64,000 nucleotides of DNA from Calothrix sp. NIES-3974 (GTDB lineage Bacteria > Cyanobacteriota > Cyanobacteriia > Cyanobacteriales > Nostocaceae): NCBI RefSeq assembly GCF_002368395.1, contig NZ_AP018254.1:1922001-1986000 (forward strand). Direction: 5' to 3'. A model generated the notes under the pieces. The model was not told where the DNA came from and made no database searches. It saw only the letters and a list, made by a program, of their open reading frames with translations. The translations under genes were made by a program, and so were the position numbers. Below, in pieces: positions 44,876 to 54,286 of this stretch (the stretch's first letter is position 1; every line of letters begins with the position of its first letter).

Positions 44876-47542
44876 ATGAATAAAGAACAGGAATTAAAAC
44901 AACAATTTTTGCTAGAAGTTAGTGAAAATATTCAACAGTTAGAAAACTTTTTCCAGCAATTAAAAATTAATCCCCATCTAGACCTAGATAAAATTAATCA
45001 TGTGATGCGGGCAGCCCACTCCATTAAAGGTGGGTCCGCGATTATGGGATTACATGTCCTCAGTGATTTAGCCCATCGCTGGGAGGATTATCTCAAGGTT
45101 TTAAAGGTAGAACGGAAACAAATTGCAATTGATAATCACTTGATTGAACTGTGCTTAAATGGGGTTGATTGTTTACGGCAATTGGTTGCAGCCTATGCAG
45201 ATAATTTAAGTTTAACTGCCGAAATTATTGCCGAGCAATTTCAACCAATATTTAGCCAACTATCTGACCACTTCGGTGAACCCGTAACCGAAGATATGAC
45301 CACAATTCTGGCCACCGAAACCGATAATCATGAAGCGATCGCTCTTATGTTTTCGACTCAAATTGAGATGAGTTTGCAACGTTTGAGTGACTTGATTACC
45401 ACAAATTCCCCACAATTAAACACGGAATTAATGAATATGACCGTGGAATTTGATGGTCTTGGACAAATGTTTGAAATCCAAGCCTTTGTCCTTGCTTGTG
45501 AAGCGGTCATGCAACACCTAGACTCAGCCACCCAGGAACAGGAAGTCAAAAATATTGCTCAAGCAGCCTTGCAGCTATGGCGCAAATGTCAGCAATCAAT
45601 TCTTGCCAATCAATACGATGCTATCCCCACCACATTAGACCTATCAACACCACCGGAAAAAATAACCCCCACCACCCGTAGAGACGCGACATGTCGCCCT
45701 AAAGACGCGACATGTCGCGTCTCTACCAGCAATCAAATTCACCCAGACCCATCTCTAGGAATTTCCCCGCAACAAATCGAAACCATCACCGAACTATCGC
45801 GGGAATTGACCATTAATCAACATCGACTGCAATCCGAACTACACTCCATACACACACTCACCCGCAACTTACACCATGTGATTCGGCAAATAGACATTGC
45901 TCACCAACAAACCCAACGCACTTGGCAAAAACTGACCAACTCCCAACCCCTAGCTAATCCCCTCCCCAACACCACCACCGCAATTACCAAACTCAAAGAA
46001 ATCGCCATCGATATGGAAACACGTTTAAGTGATGCACTCGACCTAGAACGCAACCTAGATAAAACAGCTCACAACCTGCAAACACACATTCATCAAGTTT
46101 CCCTACGTCCTCTGTCGGATTTATTCCAGCGATTTCCCCGCGCTTTGACCGAACTTTGCCATACCTACGGCAAAGATGTAAAACTGATAATCCAAGGAGG
46201 AGATATCCTCGTCGAAAAAGCAATTCTCGATGCACTCAAGGAACCCCTCACCCACCTCTTTCGTAACGCCTTTGACCACGGAATTGAACCACCCTCCCAA
46301 CGGATAGCCACCGGCAAACCACCCCAAGGAGTGATTAAAATTACAGCCCACCAATCCCCGAACCATACCGTGATTACCATCACCGACGACGGTAACGGAA
46401 TCGACCTCCAACGTATACGCGATCGCGCCATCAAAATGGGACTTGACCCAATCCTGCTGCAACAAGCTAGCGAAGCCGATATTTTATCCCTGATTTTTGA
46501 ACCCGGTTTTAGTACCAGCGAAACCGTCACCGAACTATCCGGTCGGGGTGTGGGGATGGATGTTGTCCGTAATCACCTCAAACAAATCCAAGGGGAAGTT
46601 ACAGTCAATACCAAATTAGGACAGGGAACCACTTTTACTTTGAGCCTACCCCTACAAACATCCTTGATGAGGGTATTACTAATCGAGAGCGATCGCACTT
46701 TAGTGGCAATTCCCAAACATAGTGTCCAAGCAGTCCTTTCCTACTCACCCAGTCAAGTATACAAAATCAGCAGCAAAGATTATTACAAATACGAAAACAC
46801 GATTTTACCTTTAATTCGCCTAGCCAATTGTTGGCAATATCAGACACCACGACCACAAAACCCTAGTCCCAATAACCCCACCATTAATACACCAACAATT
46901 TTAATTGTTGAGTCAAACCATATTTCTGAGCAATCCCCCCAAACCCCTCGTCAACTCATCGCCATCCAAGTCGAACGCTATTGGCAAGAACAAGAAGTAA
47001 TCCTCCGTCCCGTTGAAGGTAATATTCCCCTCCCTCCAGGCTTTAGTAACGCCACTATCCTCCGAGATGGACGGGTTGTCCCCCTACTCAACTTACCAGA
47101 ATTACTATACACCATCGCCAGCCAAACATCTTCCCCCTCCCACCAACCATCCATTCCCCAATTCAGCAAACCCACAATTCTTCTGGTGGACGATTCGGTC
47201 AATGTTCGTCGCATTGTAGCCCATCGTCTGCAACAACAAGGCTATTCCATCCTCGAAGCCGAAAACGGACTCGAAGCACTCAAGCAATTGCAAAACCATC
47301 CCCACATCACCGCCATCATCAGCGACATTGACATGCCCCAACTGAATGGCTATGGGTTGTTAGAAAAATTACAATTAAAGCCGGAAACAGCCGCAATTCC
47401 CGTCATGATATTAAGTTCCCATAACTGCGAAAAATATCGAGAAAAAGCCTTTCATCTAGGAGCAAAAGCCTATCTCAAAAAACCCTGCAATGAGCATGAA
47501 TTATTACAAATGATTTCCGCATTGATGGAAGCCAGAAAGTAG
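44876..47542 (+). CDS. Hybrid chemotaxis kinase CheA with C-terminal receiver
   Basis: 888 residues. HPt domain with phospho-acceptor H48 (RAAHSIKGGSA); a second HPt-like helical bundle at about 155-245 without the histidine motif; dimerisation helices; HATPase at about 450-600 (N box HLFRNAFDHGIE, G boxes ITDDGNGIDLQRI and GRGVGMDVVRNHL); CheW-like domain to about 740; receiver with D817 (IISDIDMPQLNGYG). Residues 268-284 (RRDATCRPKDATCRVST) are encoded by a GAGACGCGACATGTCGC palindrome repeat inserted in frame in a linker. The fused CheW-like and receiver domains fit the PilL/HmpE pattern. No separate cheW is present in this cluster. Confidence 0.93.
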   Translation: MNKEQELKQQFLLEVSENIQQLENFFQQLKINPHLDLDKINHVMRAAHSIKGGSAIMGLHVLSDLAHRWEDYLKVLKVERKQIAIDNHLIELCLNGVDCLRQLVAAYADNLSLTAEIIAEQFQPIFSQLSDHFGEPVTEDMTTILATETDNHEAIALMFSTQIEMSLQRLSDLITTNSPQLNTELMNMTVEFDGLGQMFEIQAFVLACEAVMQHLDSATQEQEVKNIAQAALQLWRKCQQSILANQYDAIPTTLDLSTPPEKITPTTRRDATCRPKDATCRVSTSNQIHPDPSLGISPQQIETITELSRELTINQHRLQSELHSIHTLTRNLHHVIRQIDIAHQQTQRTWQKLTNSQPLANPLPNTTTAITKLKEIAIDMETRLSDALDLERNLDKTAHNLQTHIHQVSLRPLSDLFQRFPRALTELCHTYGKDVKLIIQGGDILVEKAILDALKEPLTHLFRNAFDHGIEPPSQRIATGKPPQGVIKITAHQSPNHTVITITDDGNGIDLQRIRDRAIKMGLDPILLQQASEADILSLIFEPGFSTSETVTELSGRGVGMDVVRNHLKQIQGEVTVNTKLGQGTTFTLSLPLQTSLMRVLLIESDRTLVAIPKHSVQAVLSYSPSQVYKISSKDYYKYENTILPLIRLANCWQYQTPRPQNPSPNNPTINTPTILIVESNHISEQSPQTPRQLIAIQVERYWQEQEVILRPVEGNIPLPPGFSNATILRDGRVVPLLNLPELLYTIASQTSSPSHQPSIPQFSKPTILLVDDSVNVRRIVAHRLQQQGYSILEAENGLEALKQLQNHPHITAIISDIDMPQLNGYGLLEKLQLKPETAAIPVMILSSHNCEKYREKAFHLGAKAYLKKPCNEHELLQMISALMEARK
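45678..45726. repeat. Palindromic repeat inside the cheA coding sequence
   Basis: A 49-bp element: GTAGAGACGCGACATGTCG, seven bases, then GACGCGACATGTCGCGTC and TCTAC. It is the same family as intergenic palindromes in this window. It keeps the reading frame open and encodes a Cys-Arg-rich stretch. Confidence 0.85.
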
Positions 47543-47551
47543 GAAAATTAT

Positions 47552-47584
47552 TGGATTTTAGATTTTGGATTTTAGATTTTCGAT
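47552..47584. repeat. TTTTGGA heptad tract after cheA
   Basis: GGATTTTAGATTTTGGATTT-type heptads directly follow the CheA stop. The rest of the gap to 47779 holds no gene. Confidence 0.6.
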
Positions 47585-47779
47585 TGGAAGAAAACAACAG
47601 ACAGAATACAGGAGAAGAGGCAAAAGGGAAGAAAGGGGAGTGATTAATAATACTAAAATACTCATACCATTTCACTCAAATTTTGATACCCATATTCTGC
47701 ACTTCAAGATGTAGTACATTCTTATTCAAGAAGAACTCCTTCTTCCCTTACTCCCCACTCCCTATTCCCAACTCCCCAC

Positions 47780-48448
47780 CTAATTTTCCAAATCCATCAT
47801 TTTTGCTTTCATCAGTTGGGGGTCACCAGTGTCAATCAGACAGCCTTTTTCCAGTAAAAACGCGCCATCGCCGTAATTTAACTCGTCCAAACGGTGTGTC
47901 ACCCACAAAGCCGTAATTCCTCGACTTTTGACGAGATTGCGGACAGAAGCAACCAAATCAAGTTGACTATCTGGATCGAGTAAAGCCGTGGGTTCATCCA
48001 GTAACAAAACTTCACAATTTCTTGCCAAAGCCCCAGCGATCGCCACTCGTTGTTTTTGTCCCCCACTGAGAGCATAGATGGGACGTTGAATCAGGTGTTG
48101 GAGATTGACTGCTCGTAAAGAAGCTTCAACGCGATCGCGAACTGCTTTGATAGGCAATTTTTCAGCAACTAAACCAAAAGCAACATCAGCACCAACCGTT
48201 GGCATAACTAACTGGTGGTCGGGATTTTGAAACACGAAACCAATACTGGGGGGAACATAAATTTCCCCTGACTCCGGTGTTAATAAACCAGCAATCAGTC
48301 GTAATAGGGTCGATTTACCACTACCATTTGTCCCCAACAACATCCAAAATTCACCCTTGGGAACTTGCAGAGAACAATCCTTGATAACAGGTTCTCCCGA
48401 AGCCCATTTAAAGTTTAAATTTTCAACCCTAATCCCAAATTCAGTCAT
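47780..48448 (-). CDS. ABC transporter ATP-binding protein (ECF/CbiO-like)
   Basis: 222 residues. Walker A LLGTNGSGKSTLLRLI, Q loop GFVFQNPDHQLVMPTVG (typical of the CbiO/ECF group), signature LSGGQKQRVAIAGALA, Walker B EVLLLDEPTALLDP, and switch His in WVTHRLDEL. It is a single-domain ATPase without a neighbouring permease, so its membrane partner must be elsewhere. The group includes cobalt/nickel and vitamin importers and a chloroplast homologue; the substrate is unknown. Confidence 0.9.
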   Translation of the reverse strand: MTEFGIRVENLNFKWASGEPVIKDCSLQVPKGEFWMLLGTNGSGKSTLLRLIAGLLTPESGEIYVPPSIGFVFQNPDHQLVMPTVGADVAFGLVAEKLPIKAVRDRVEASLRAVNLQHLIQRPIYALSGGQKQRVAIAGALARNCEVLLLDEPTALLDPDSQLDLVASVRNLVKSRGITALWVTHRLDELNYGDGAFLLEKGCLIDTGDPQLMKAKMMDLEN

Positions 48449-49001
48449 TAAACCAATTCCTAAAATTAGGCAACAGATGGAATCTACGAAACCATTTTTA
48501 ATTACGTAGGGTCTGCTGTAAAAGTCTTTTCGTGAGGGTAGAGAACAGGGAGAGACGCGACATGTCGCGTCTGCACTGGAATAGTTTTAACCCTACGGAT
48601 TCCACTTTTCACAAAACCCAAAAAATTAAAAATGCCAGGTTTTTAAGCCTTGCATACCTAATATCCTTTACCCTAATACTCGCCACATATCAGGGGCTAC
48701 AACCATTGATTATTCTAGTTTCATTTATTTCAAAGTAAAAGAGAATCGATATAATTTGTTTGCTCTTTTTGCGACTAAAATCCCGTCAATTCCTTGTGAA
48801 ATATAGAGACGCAATATATCGGTGAAATATAGAGACGCGATATATCGCGTCTTTACTATTTTTCAGCAAGCCCTACATAGGCAGAGGTTTATTACCGTAG
48901 GCTATTAAGAATTATGAATTACGAATTATCTTTTACCAGGGGAAGAAACGACCCACCAGTTCATACAAGTATAATCGATTACTCCCCCTCCGCCGGAAAA
49001 T
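48449..49001. repeat. Intergenic region packed with short repeats
   Basis: No supported gene. It holds a GGGTCTGCTGTAAAAGTC-TTTTCGTGAGGG element at about 48508-48540, a GAGACGCGACATGTCGCGTC palindrome at 48551-48572, and two direct copies of GTGAAATATAGAGACGC at about 48795-48837. The second of these copies is part of a GCGATATATCGCGTC palindrome. An ATTATGAATTACGAATTA unit lies near 48910. Confidence 0.65.
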
Positions 49002-49274
49002 TTAGCTCTCGTTTAACACAAAAAAGCCAGGCTGCCTAGTACCAGTTCCCGATACACCTTCTTTCTGGGAAACAATCACCCCAGAGATTTCGCTAGCCCT
49101 AACAGCGATTTTCTTCTCAATTTTACCCTCACACTTGAGTTCGATAATATCAGGCGAACCAGAACGCATGGCTGTCATCACCAATTGATACACTGCATCC
49201 GCATCCTCTGCGGTTTTGCGCTGAATCGAAACTGGGAAAGGGGTATTACGAACCGTCAAATCAATCGTATACAT
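49002..49274 (-). CDS. UPF0367 family protein
   Basis: 90 residues beginning MYTIDLTVRNTPFPVSIQRK and TAEDADAVYQLVMTAMRSG. This is the start of the UPF0367 family, conserved in cyanobacteria and of unknown function. The middle (IIELKCEGKIEKKIAVRASE, ISGVIVSQK) also matches. There is no signal peptide or membrane helix. Single gene, upstream of and divergent from psbD. Confidence 0.88.
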   Translation of the reverse strand: MYTIDLTVRNTPFPVSIQRKTAEDADAVYQLVMTAMRSGSPDIIELKCEGKIEKKIAVRASEISGVIVSQKEGVSGTGTRQPGFFVLNES

Positions 49275-49809
49275 TTAGCTGGCTTGAATTAAAAACTTAA
49301 CTGTAGCAATTATTGTAGCGTCCGTGTTATGAAAATTTGGGATTTTAGATTTTGGATTTTGGATTGAAGGAGATAGGAGAGGGGAAATTTAACAATTATC
49401 GTAGACGACCCGACGGGTTTTCCTGGGATTAGTGTAGCAATTGGCCTGGGAAAACAGCATATACAGATGGTTTAACCATTTTCACCCCCATACACATTCT
49501 TGACTAAAAAAATTCTATCCGCAGATAGAATCAAATTTCTCATATTTCTCATAAATACCTGAAACGCTGATTATACAACTATTTGGGCGCTTGTTGCTTC
49601 GGGAAAAAGTCGAAATTATCACCTCAAATAGCAAGTTAGATTAAAAACCCCCTGGAAAAAATAGTAATTTCCCTCTAGAATTATTAGAGTCGGTAAAAAA
49701 TTGTAAACTGGATTTGACAACCCAGTTAGTGATCTGCTTTTTGGATATTATTTTTTTCGCCAGAAGTAGACACATCCAGTAATTATAAGAAAATTGGAGA
49801 TTTACTCAC
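49275..49809. promoter_or_regulatory. Divergent region between UPF0367 gene and psbD
   Basis: About 535 bp without a gene. A GATTTTAGATTTTGGATTTT heptad tract lies at about 49341-49364 and a degenerate GTAGACGACCCGACGGGT palindrome at about 49400-49419. The psbD ribosome-binding site TTGGAG is about ten bases before its ATG. The psbD-proximal 300 bp probably hold a light-regulated promoter, by analogy only. Confidence 0.4.
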
Positions 49810-50868
49810 ATGACCATCGCAGTAGGACGCGCCCCCAGTCAACGTGGGTGGTTTGACGTACTCGACGACTGGTTAAAGCGCGATCGCTTCGTGTTTGTAG
49901 GTTGGTCAGGAATCCTACTTTTCCCCTGCGCCTACCTAGCACTGGGCGGTTGGCTAACCGGAACCACCTTCGCCACCAGTTGGTACACCCACGGCTTGGC
50001 ATCATCCTATCTGGAAGGATGTAACTTCCTCACAGTAGCCGTATCCACCCCCGCAGACAGCATGGGACACTCCCTGTTGTTCCTCTGGGGACCAGAAGCC
50101 CAAGGAGACTTTACTCGCTGGGTACAATTAGGTGGATTATGGACATTTGTAGCCCTCCACGGAGCCTTCGGATTAATCGGTTTCATGCTACGTCAGTTTG
50201 AAATCGCCCGTTTGGTGGGTATCCGTCCCTACAACGCCATCGCCTTTTCGGCTCCGATTGCGGTATTCGTCAGCGTGTTTTTGATGTACCCCTTGGGACA
50301 ATCCTCCTGGTTCTTTGCCCCCAGCTTCGGAGTAGCAGCAATTTTCCGCTTCTTGTTATTCCTGCAAGGGTTCCACAACTGGACACTCAACCCCTTCCAC
50401 ATGATGGGAGTCGCAGGGGTATTGGGAGGAGCGCTGTTGTGTGCGATTCACGGTGCAACAGTGGAAAACACCCTGTTTGAAGACGGAGAAGCAGCAAACA
50501 CTTTCCGTGCCTTCAACCCGACCCAATCGGAAGAAACCTACTCAATGGTGACAGCGAACCGTTTCTGGTCGCAAATCTTTGGGATTGCCTTCAGTAACAA
50601 ACGCTGGTTACACTTCTTTATGTTGTTTGTGCCAGTAACCGGTTTGTGGATGAGCGCAGTCGGAATCGTGGGTTTAGCATTGAACCTGCGGGCTTACGAC
50701 TTCGTATCCCAGGAATTACGGGCCGCAGAAGACCCGGAATTTGAAACCTTCTACACGAAAAACATCCTGCTGAATGAGGGTATCCGCGCTTGGATGGCTC
50801 CTCAAGACCAGCCTCACGAAAAATTTGTATTCCCCGAAGAGGTACTACCTCGCGGTAACGCACTGTAG
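49810..50868 (+). CDS. psbD: Photosystem II D2 protein (stand-alone copy)
   Basis: 352 residues, full length. D2 forms the photosystem II core with D1 and binds P680 chlorophylls, pheophytin, the QA plastoquinone and non-haem iron. Typical stretches are [60 protein letters not shown] and the C-terminal [12 protein letters not shown]. The usual psbD1 overlaps psbC; here psbC is absent and a terminator follows at once. This is therefore probably the second, monocistronic psbD2 type, which is often raised in strong light. Confidence 0.97.
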   Translation: MTIAVGRAPSQRGWFDVLDDWLKRDRFVFVGWSGILLFPCAYLALGGWLTGTTFATSWYTHGLASSYLEGCNFLTVAVSTPADSMGHSLLFLWGPEAQGDFTRWVQLGGLWTFVALHGAFGLIGFMLRQFEIARLVGIRPYNAIAFSAPIAVFVSVFLMYPLGQSSWFFAPSFGVAAIFRFLLFLQGFHNWTLNPFHMMGVAGVLGGALLCAIHGATVENTLFEDGEAANTFRAFNPTQSEETYSMVTANRFWSQIFGIAFSNKRWLHFFMLFVPVTGLWMSAVGIVGLALNLRAYDFVSQELRAAEDPEFETFYTKNILLNEGIRAWMAPQDQPHEKFVFPEEVLPRGNAL

Positions 50869-50903
50869 GTTACAGTTTCAAATTTTCATCACTGACATTT
50901 TGA

Positions 50904-50931
50904 CCTCGTTCCCTAGGGAACGGGGTTTTTT
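50904..50931 (+). terminator. Rho-independent terminator after psbD
   Basis: CCTCGTTCC pairs with GGAACGGGG around CTAG, followed by six Ts. It lies 35 bases after the psbD stop. The old C-terminal extension of the opposing Wzc-like gene ends right next to it. Confidence 0.9.
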
Positions 50932-51001
50932 CTTAGCTTAGATCCTTAATCTTGGTTGTATTCGGATAATTCGCGATCGCTCCGACTAGGTTGAGATTTT
51001 C

Positions 51002-53254
51002 TCAGACCTCACTGGTTTTTTGTAAATGCGATCGCTGAATTTGTCCCATCCGCGTCACCAAAATTATCCCTGTGGTAATGGTCGCTAACAGACGAGCATC
51101 AACAGAGGCAAATAGGTCTGGTGCATCAATCAAAATTAAATCATAATTGCTATGCATTTGCTCCACAAAATCACGCAGGCGTTGAGAGCTTAAAAGTTGC
51201 ACTGGGTCTTCAGCGACTGGTCCAGAGGTGAGGATATCAATAGAAGGATGAATCGGTTGTAGATAGTTTTTATACGTATTTGTGGTTTCATCCACAAGTA
51301 ACAAAGATAATCCCCAATCATTGTTTAGCTCTAAAAGTTGATGCAGGTGGGGATGACGTAGGTTAGCATCCATGACTAACACCCGTTTGTGCATCCTTGC
51401 TGCACTCATGGCTAATCCCAGGGTGATGGTTGATTTGCCTTCACCGGGTTGTGGGGAAGTAATCAGCAAAGATTTATAACTCAAGGGTGCGGTGAAAATT
51501 TGGATATTTTGATAGACTAAATCCAGGCTCTCATGGGATGGTAACATGGCCATGGTTTGGGCTGGTGTATCTAATACCATCGTCTGACCTCTGTTTTGAC
51601 CGACAAAAGGTAGAAGGGAGTGCTTTTGGGGACGCGGACGCAAAAACTTTAATTTCGGCACTTTACCCAGTAAACGTACCTTGGTCAGCTTTGCCATCTC
51701 CGTTGGTGAATGAACGGTGTCGCTGAATAATTCCCAAATTAAAGCCGCGATCGCTCCACAAATCGGTGCTGCAATTAAACCCCCTGCTAACCGTAAAGTC
51801 CTTCCACTGCCAATATAAATACCCCGTTGGGGAGCTTCGATAATTTGCCAATCGTAACCTCCTTGGGCTATTTTTAAACCCAGAGATTGTTGGGCTTGTA
51901 ATAGCTGTTCTAGGGTTCTGCGATTGGTTTCCACTTCCGGTAACAAACGGTTATATTCTGCAATTAATGCCGGGTAACGACTCAATTCCTCCTGAAGGCG
52001 CTTTTCTGACTCCGCCAAGCTCTTTTCGTTAGCATATAAACCCAAAGCTGTCGTCTGTACCTGGATCAGTTCTTCCACCAGACTTAAATCCACCCCAGCC
52101 ATTTGTCCCTGGGTCAGGAGTCGCTCCCCACCGAATGATGGAGTGACGGAACGGGCTATACGTAGGGCTTCATTGGTATCAATATCTGTTTTATCTCCCA
52201 GCGATCGCCCGACTTCTTGACGCAGTAATCCCATCAGGTTTTGTCTTTGTTCCAACAATTTTTGCACAAGTGGTGAATCGTCGGTGTAGCGAATCCGTTC
52301 CTGAGCTAGGGCTAATTCAGTTTTTTGAATTTCGTTCAGTAGAGTTTGATACCGATTCGATTGACTCAATCGGGAAGAAACCAGAGCATTACGGGGAGAA
52401 GCAGCCAATTTTTGCTGTAAGTTTGTATACCTTGCCTGCACATCCTGAAGTTGAGCGCGGGTAGTTTGCAGTTGTTTCTGGGTTGCAGCTAGGGTCTCCA
52501 GGTGAATTTTCGATTGCACCTCCGGGTCCAGGAGGTTGTGACGACGACGAAAGGTTTCTAGAGCGCGTTCAGCTGCAATTACTTTGGCTTTAGCTTCAGG
52601 TAAGCGTTCGTTGACAAACCCTAGACCTCGAGAAAGTCGGATTTTCTGCTGTTCAATGTTGTATTCTTGATAGACTTTTTGCAGCGCTTCTAAAACATGG
52701 CGAGTTTTTTCGGGATTTTTATCTTGGAAACTGATTTCAAATACTTGACTGGGAGTTCGATTGACACCGCTACCACCTTCCACCCGGAGAACTTTTAGGG
52801 GTCCTGGACGATTTTTCTTCCCTTTGATATCTTCAACGGTAATATCTTGATATTTTGGTTTTAAAGCTTTAACTGCTTGTTCAATTAACTTAGAACTCAG
52901 CATTAATTGCTGTTGAGCAGTATAATCAACCACTTGAAAATTTGGGTCAGTGAAATCCTTGTCGGTGTTTCCTTGAATATTGCTTCTTTGAGTTCCTTCG
53001 TATAAATTAGAACTGACCAGGATTTGCATGGAACTTTGGTATTTTGGTTTGGCGGTAATTGTCAAAATACCAGCTACTGTCATCACTCCACAAGCGACAG
53101 CAATGACAATGCCACGATGACGGCTAATTATCGATGATAATTGTTTCATATCCACCGCGCTACGTGGTGCGATAGTGACCAGTTGACCTTGTTCTAGACC
53201 TGTTTCAGCCACTATTTGATTCCCCTTAAATACTGAACAAACCTTTTTACTCAA
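51002..53254 (-). CDS. Polysaccharide co-polymerase / BY-kinase (Wzc-like)
   Basis: 750 residues. The N-terminal Wzz domain has a membrane helix at about 45-68, a long coiled coil at about 210-480 and a second helix at about 485-505. A cytoplasmic BY-kinase ATPase follows: Walker A PGEGKSTITLG near 605, Walker A' RVLVMDANLRHPH, Walker B DLILIDAPD near 708. It controls chain length and export of exopolysaccharide. The protein ends early at KTSEV. Directly after the TGA the frame goes on for 22 codons as ENLNLVGAIANYPNTT to a TAA at 50933, which matches the usual family ending. The TGA may be a recent nonsense change. No C-terminal tyrosine cluster is seen. Confidence 0.88.
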   Translation of the reverse strand: MSKKVCSVFKGNQIVAETGLEQGQLVTIAPRSAVDMKQLSSIISRHRGIVIAVACGVMTVAGILTITAKPKYQSSMQILVSSNLYEGTQRSNIQGNTDKDFTDPNFQVVDYTAQQQLMLSSKLIEQAVKALKPKYQDITVEDIKGKKNRPGPLKVLRVEGGSGVNRTPSQVFEISFQDKNPEKTRHVLEALQKVYQEYNIEQQKIRLSRGLGFVNERLPEAKAKVIAAERALETFRRRHNLLDPEVQSKIHLETLAATQKQLQTTRAQLQDVQARYTNLQQKLAASPRNALVSSRLSQSNRYQTLLNEIQKTELALAQERIRYTDDSPLVQKLLEQRQNLMGLLRQEVGRSLGDKTDIDTNEALRIARSVTPSFGGERLLTQGQMAGVDLSLVEELIQVQTTALGLYANEKSLAESEKRLQEELSRYPALIAEYNRLLPEVETNRRTLEQLLQAQQSLGLKIAQGGYDWQIIEAPQRGIYIGSGRTLRLAGGLIAAPICGAIAALIWELFSDTVHSPTEMAKLTKVRLLGKVPKLKFLRPRPQKHSLLPFVGQNRGQTMVLDTPAQTMAMLPSHESLDLVYQNIQIFTAPLSYKSLLITSPQPGEGKSTITLGLAMSAARMHKRVLVMDANLRHPHLHQLLELNNDWGLSLLLVDETTNTYKNYLQPIHPSIDILTSGPVAEDPVQLLSSQRLRDFVEQMHSNYDLILIDAPDLFASVDARLLATITTGIILVTRMGQIQRSHLQKTSEV

Positions 53255-54286
53255 TGTTATATTGGTAGCAATTTTTTCCTATTATTCCATCGAGAACATC
53301 AGGAAAAATTGACAGTGAGCTAAATGAACTGGTTGCCATTATGGACGATTTTAATCATTTCTGGGCAAACCTTAAGCTTCTTTTCCTAACTACTAAAATA
53401 TGACCAGATTTATTGAAGTTTAACAGGATTCTTGATTGATGATTCAAAAGATTTGTTATCGCCTATTTCTTGATTTGAAAATAGGGTGAGTGGGAAGTAC
53501 AGACGACCCGTCGAGTCGTCTGTACAGGGAGTGGGGAGTAGGAAAAATCTACTTCATGCATTCTGGTTTACGCAGAATTTTGTGGGTTGGGTAGAGGTAC
53601 ATAAATACAATGCACTAGTTTTCTTAGAGATGAAAGTAGTCTTTCCCTTACTCACCATTCACGACTCCCTACTCCCAACTCAGAAGAGAGTTTTTGGGAT
53701 TGGTGGAAAATGCAGAAATCAGTGTATTTTGTTACTATTTGCCGACAGTTCTGGTGTCAATAGAGAAATCGATTGACATGATTGTAGATTGCAATGACGT
53801 AAATAGGTTTGATAAGTTGCATCTGCAACGTATTCCCAATTCCATTTTTTCAAAGTTATGACTCCTGGTACAAATGGGTTTTATCATTTTTCTGACATAT
53901 TTTTAGTGGATAAATTTATGTCTGTTTTTAAACTTTCTTTGCAAAAACAACATGTAATTACTGGCAAAAATTTATATAGTCTCTTTAAAATTTTTGTAAA
54001 TCTGACCGCACAAATACGGATTTTAAGTCGATTTATCGGTAGAATACAGATTACCAATATTTAAGGATTTTGTTCTGCAGGGATAAAAACTAATATATAT
54101 TGTGTCTTTTCGCTTCCCTCTAAATTTGATTTCCGGCTATTTTTCAGCTTTTCTGTGTGTTTTCCCGACTTGAATCTCATATAGATTTATCTTGACATCA
54201 CCCAAAATTTCCACAGGTGAAGGATGAGGTTTGAGTAAATTCTAGACAGAACAGCAGTTACGGTGAATTCAATATTCTGTGAAATT
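53255..54286. promoter_or_regulatory. Long divergent region between the wzc-like and hepC-like genes
   Basis: About 1 kb with no supported gene. A perfect-armed palindrome GTACAGACGA/TCGTCTGTAC lies at 53497-53525. AT-rich DNA follows, which should hold the promoter of the hepC-like gene. Small open frames here have no coding character. Confidence 0.4.

Noticed and set aside
48532-48738. Open frame of 68 codons on the plus strand
   Set aside because: Its start lies inside a dispersed palindrome, and the rest has no coding character or recognisable motif.
53858-54064. Open frame of 68 codons upstream of the hepC-like gene
   Set aside because: It lies in AT-rich DNA, with no ribosome-binding site and no recognisable similarity; probably chance.
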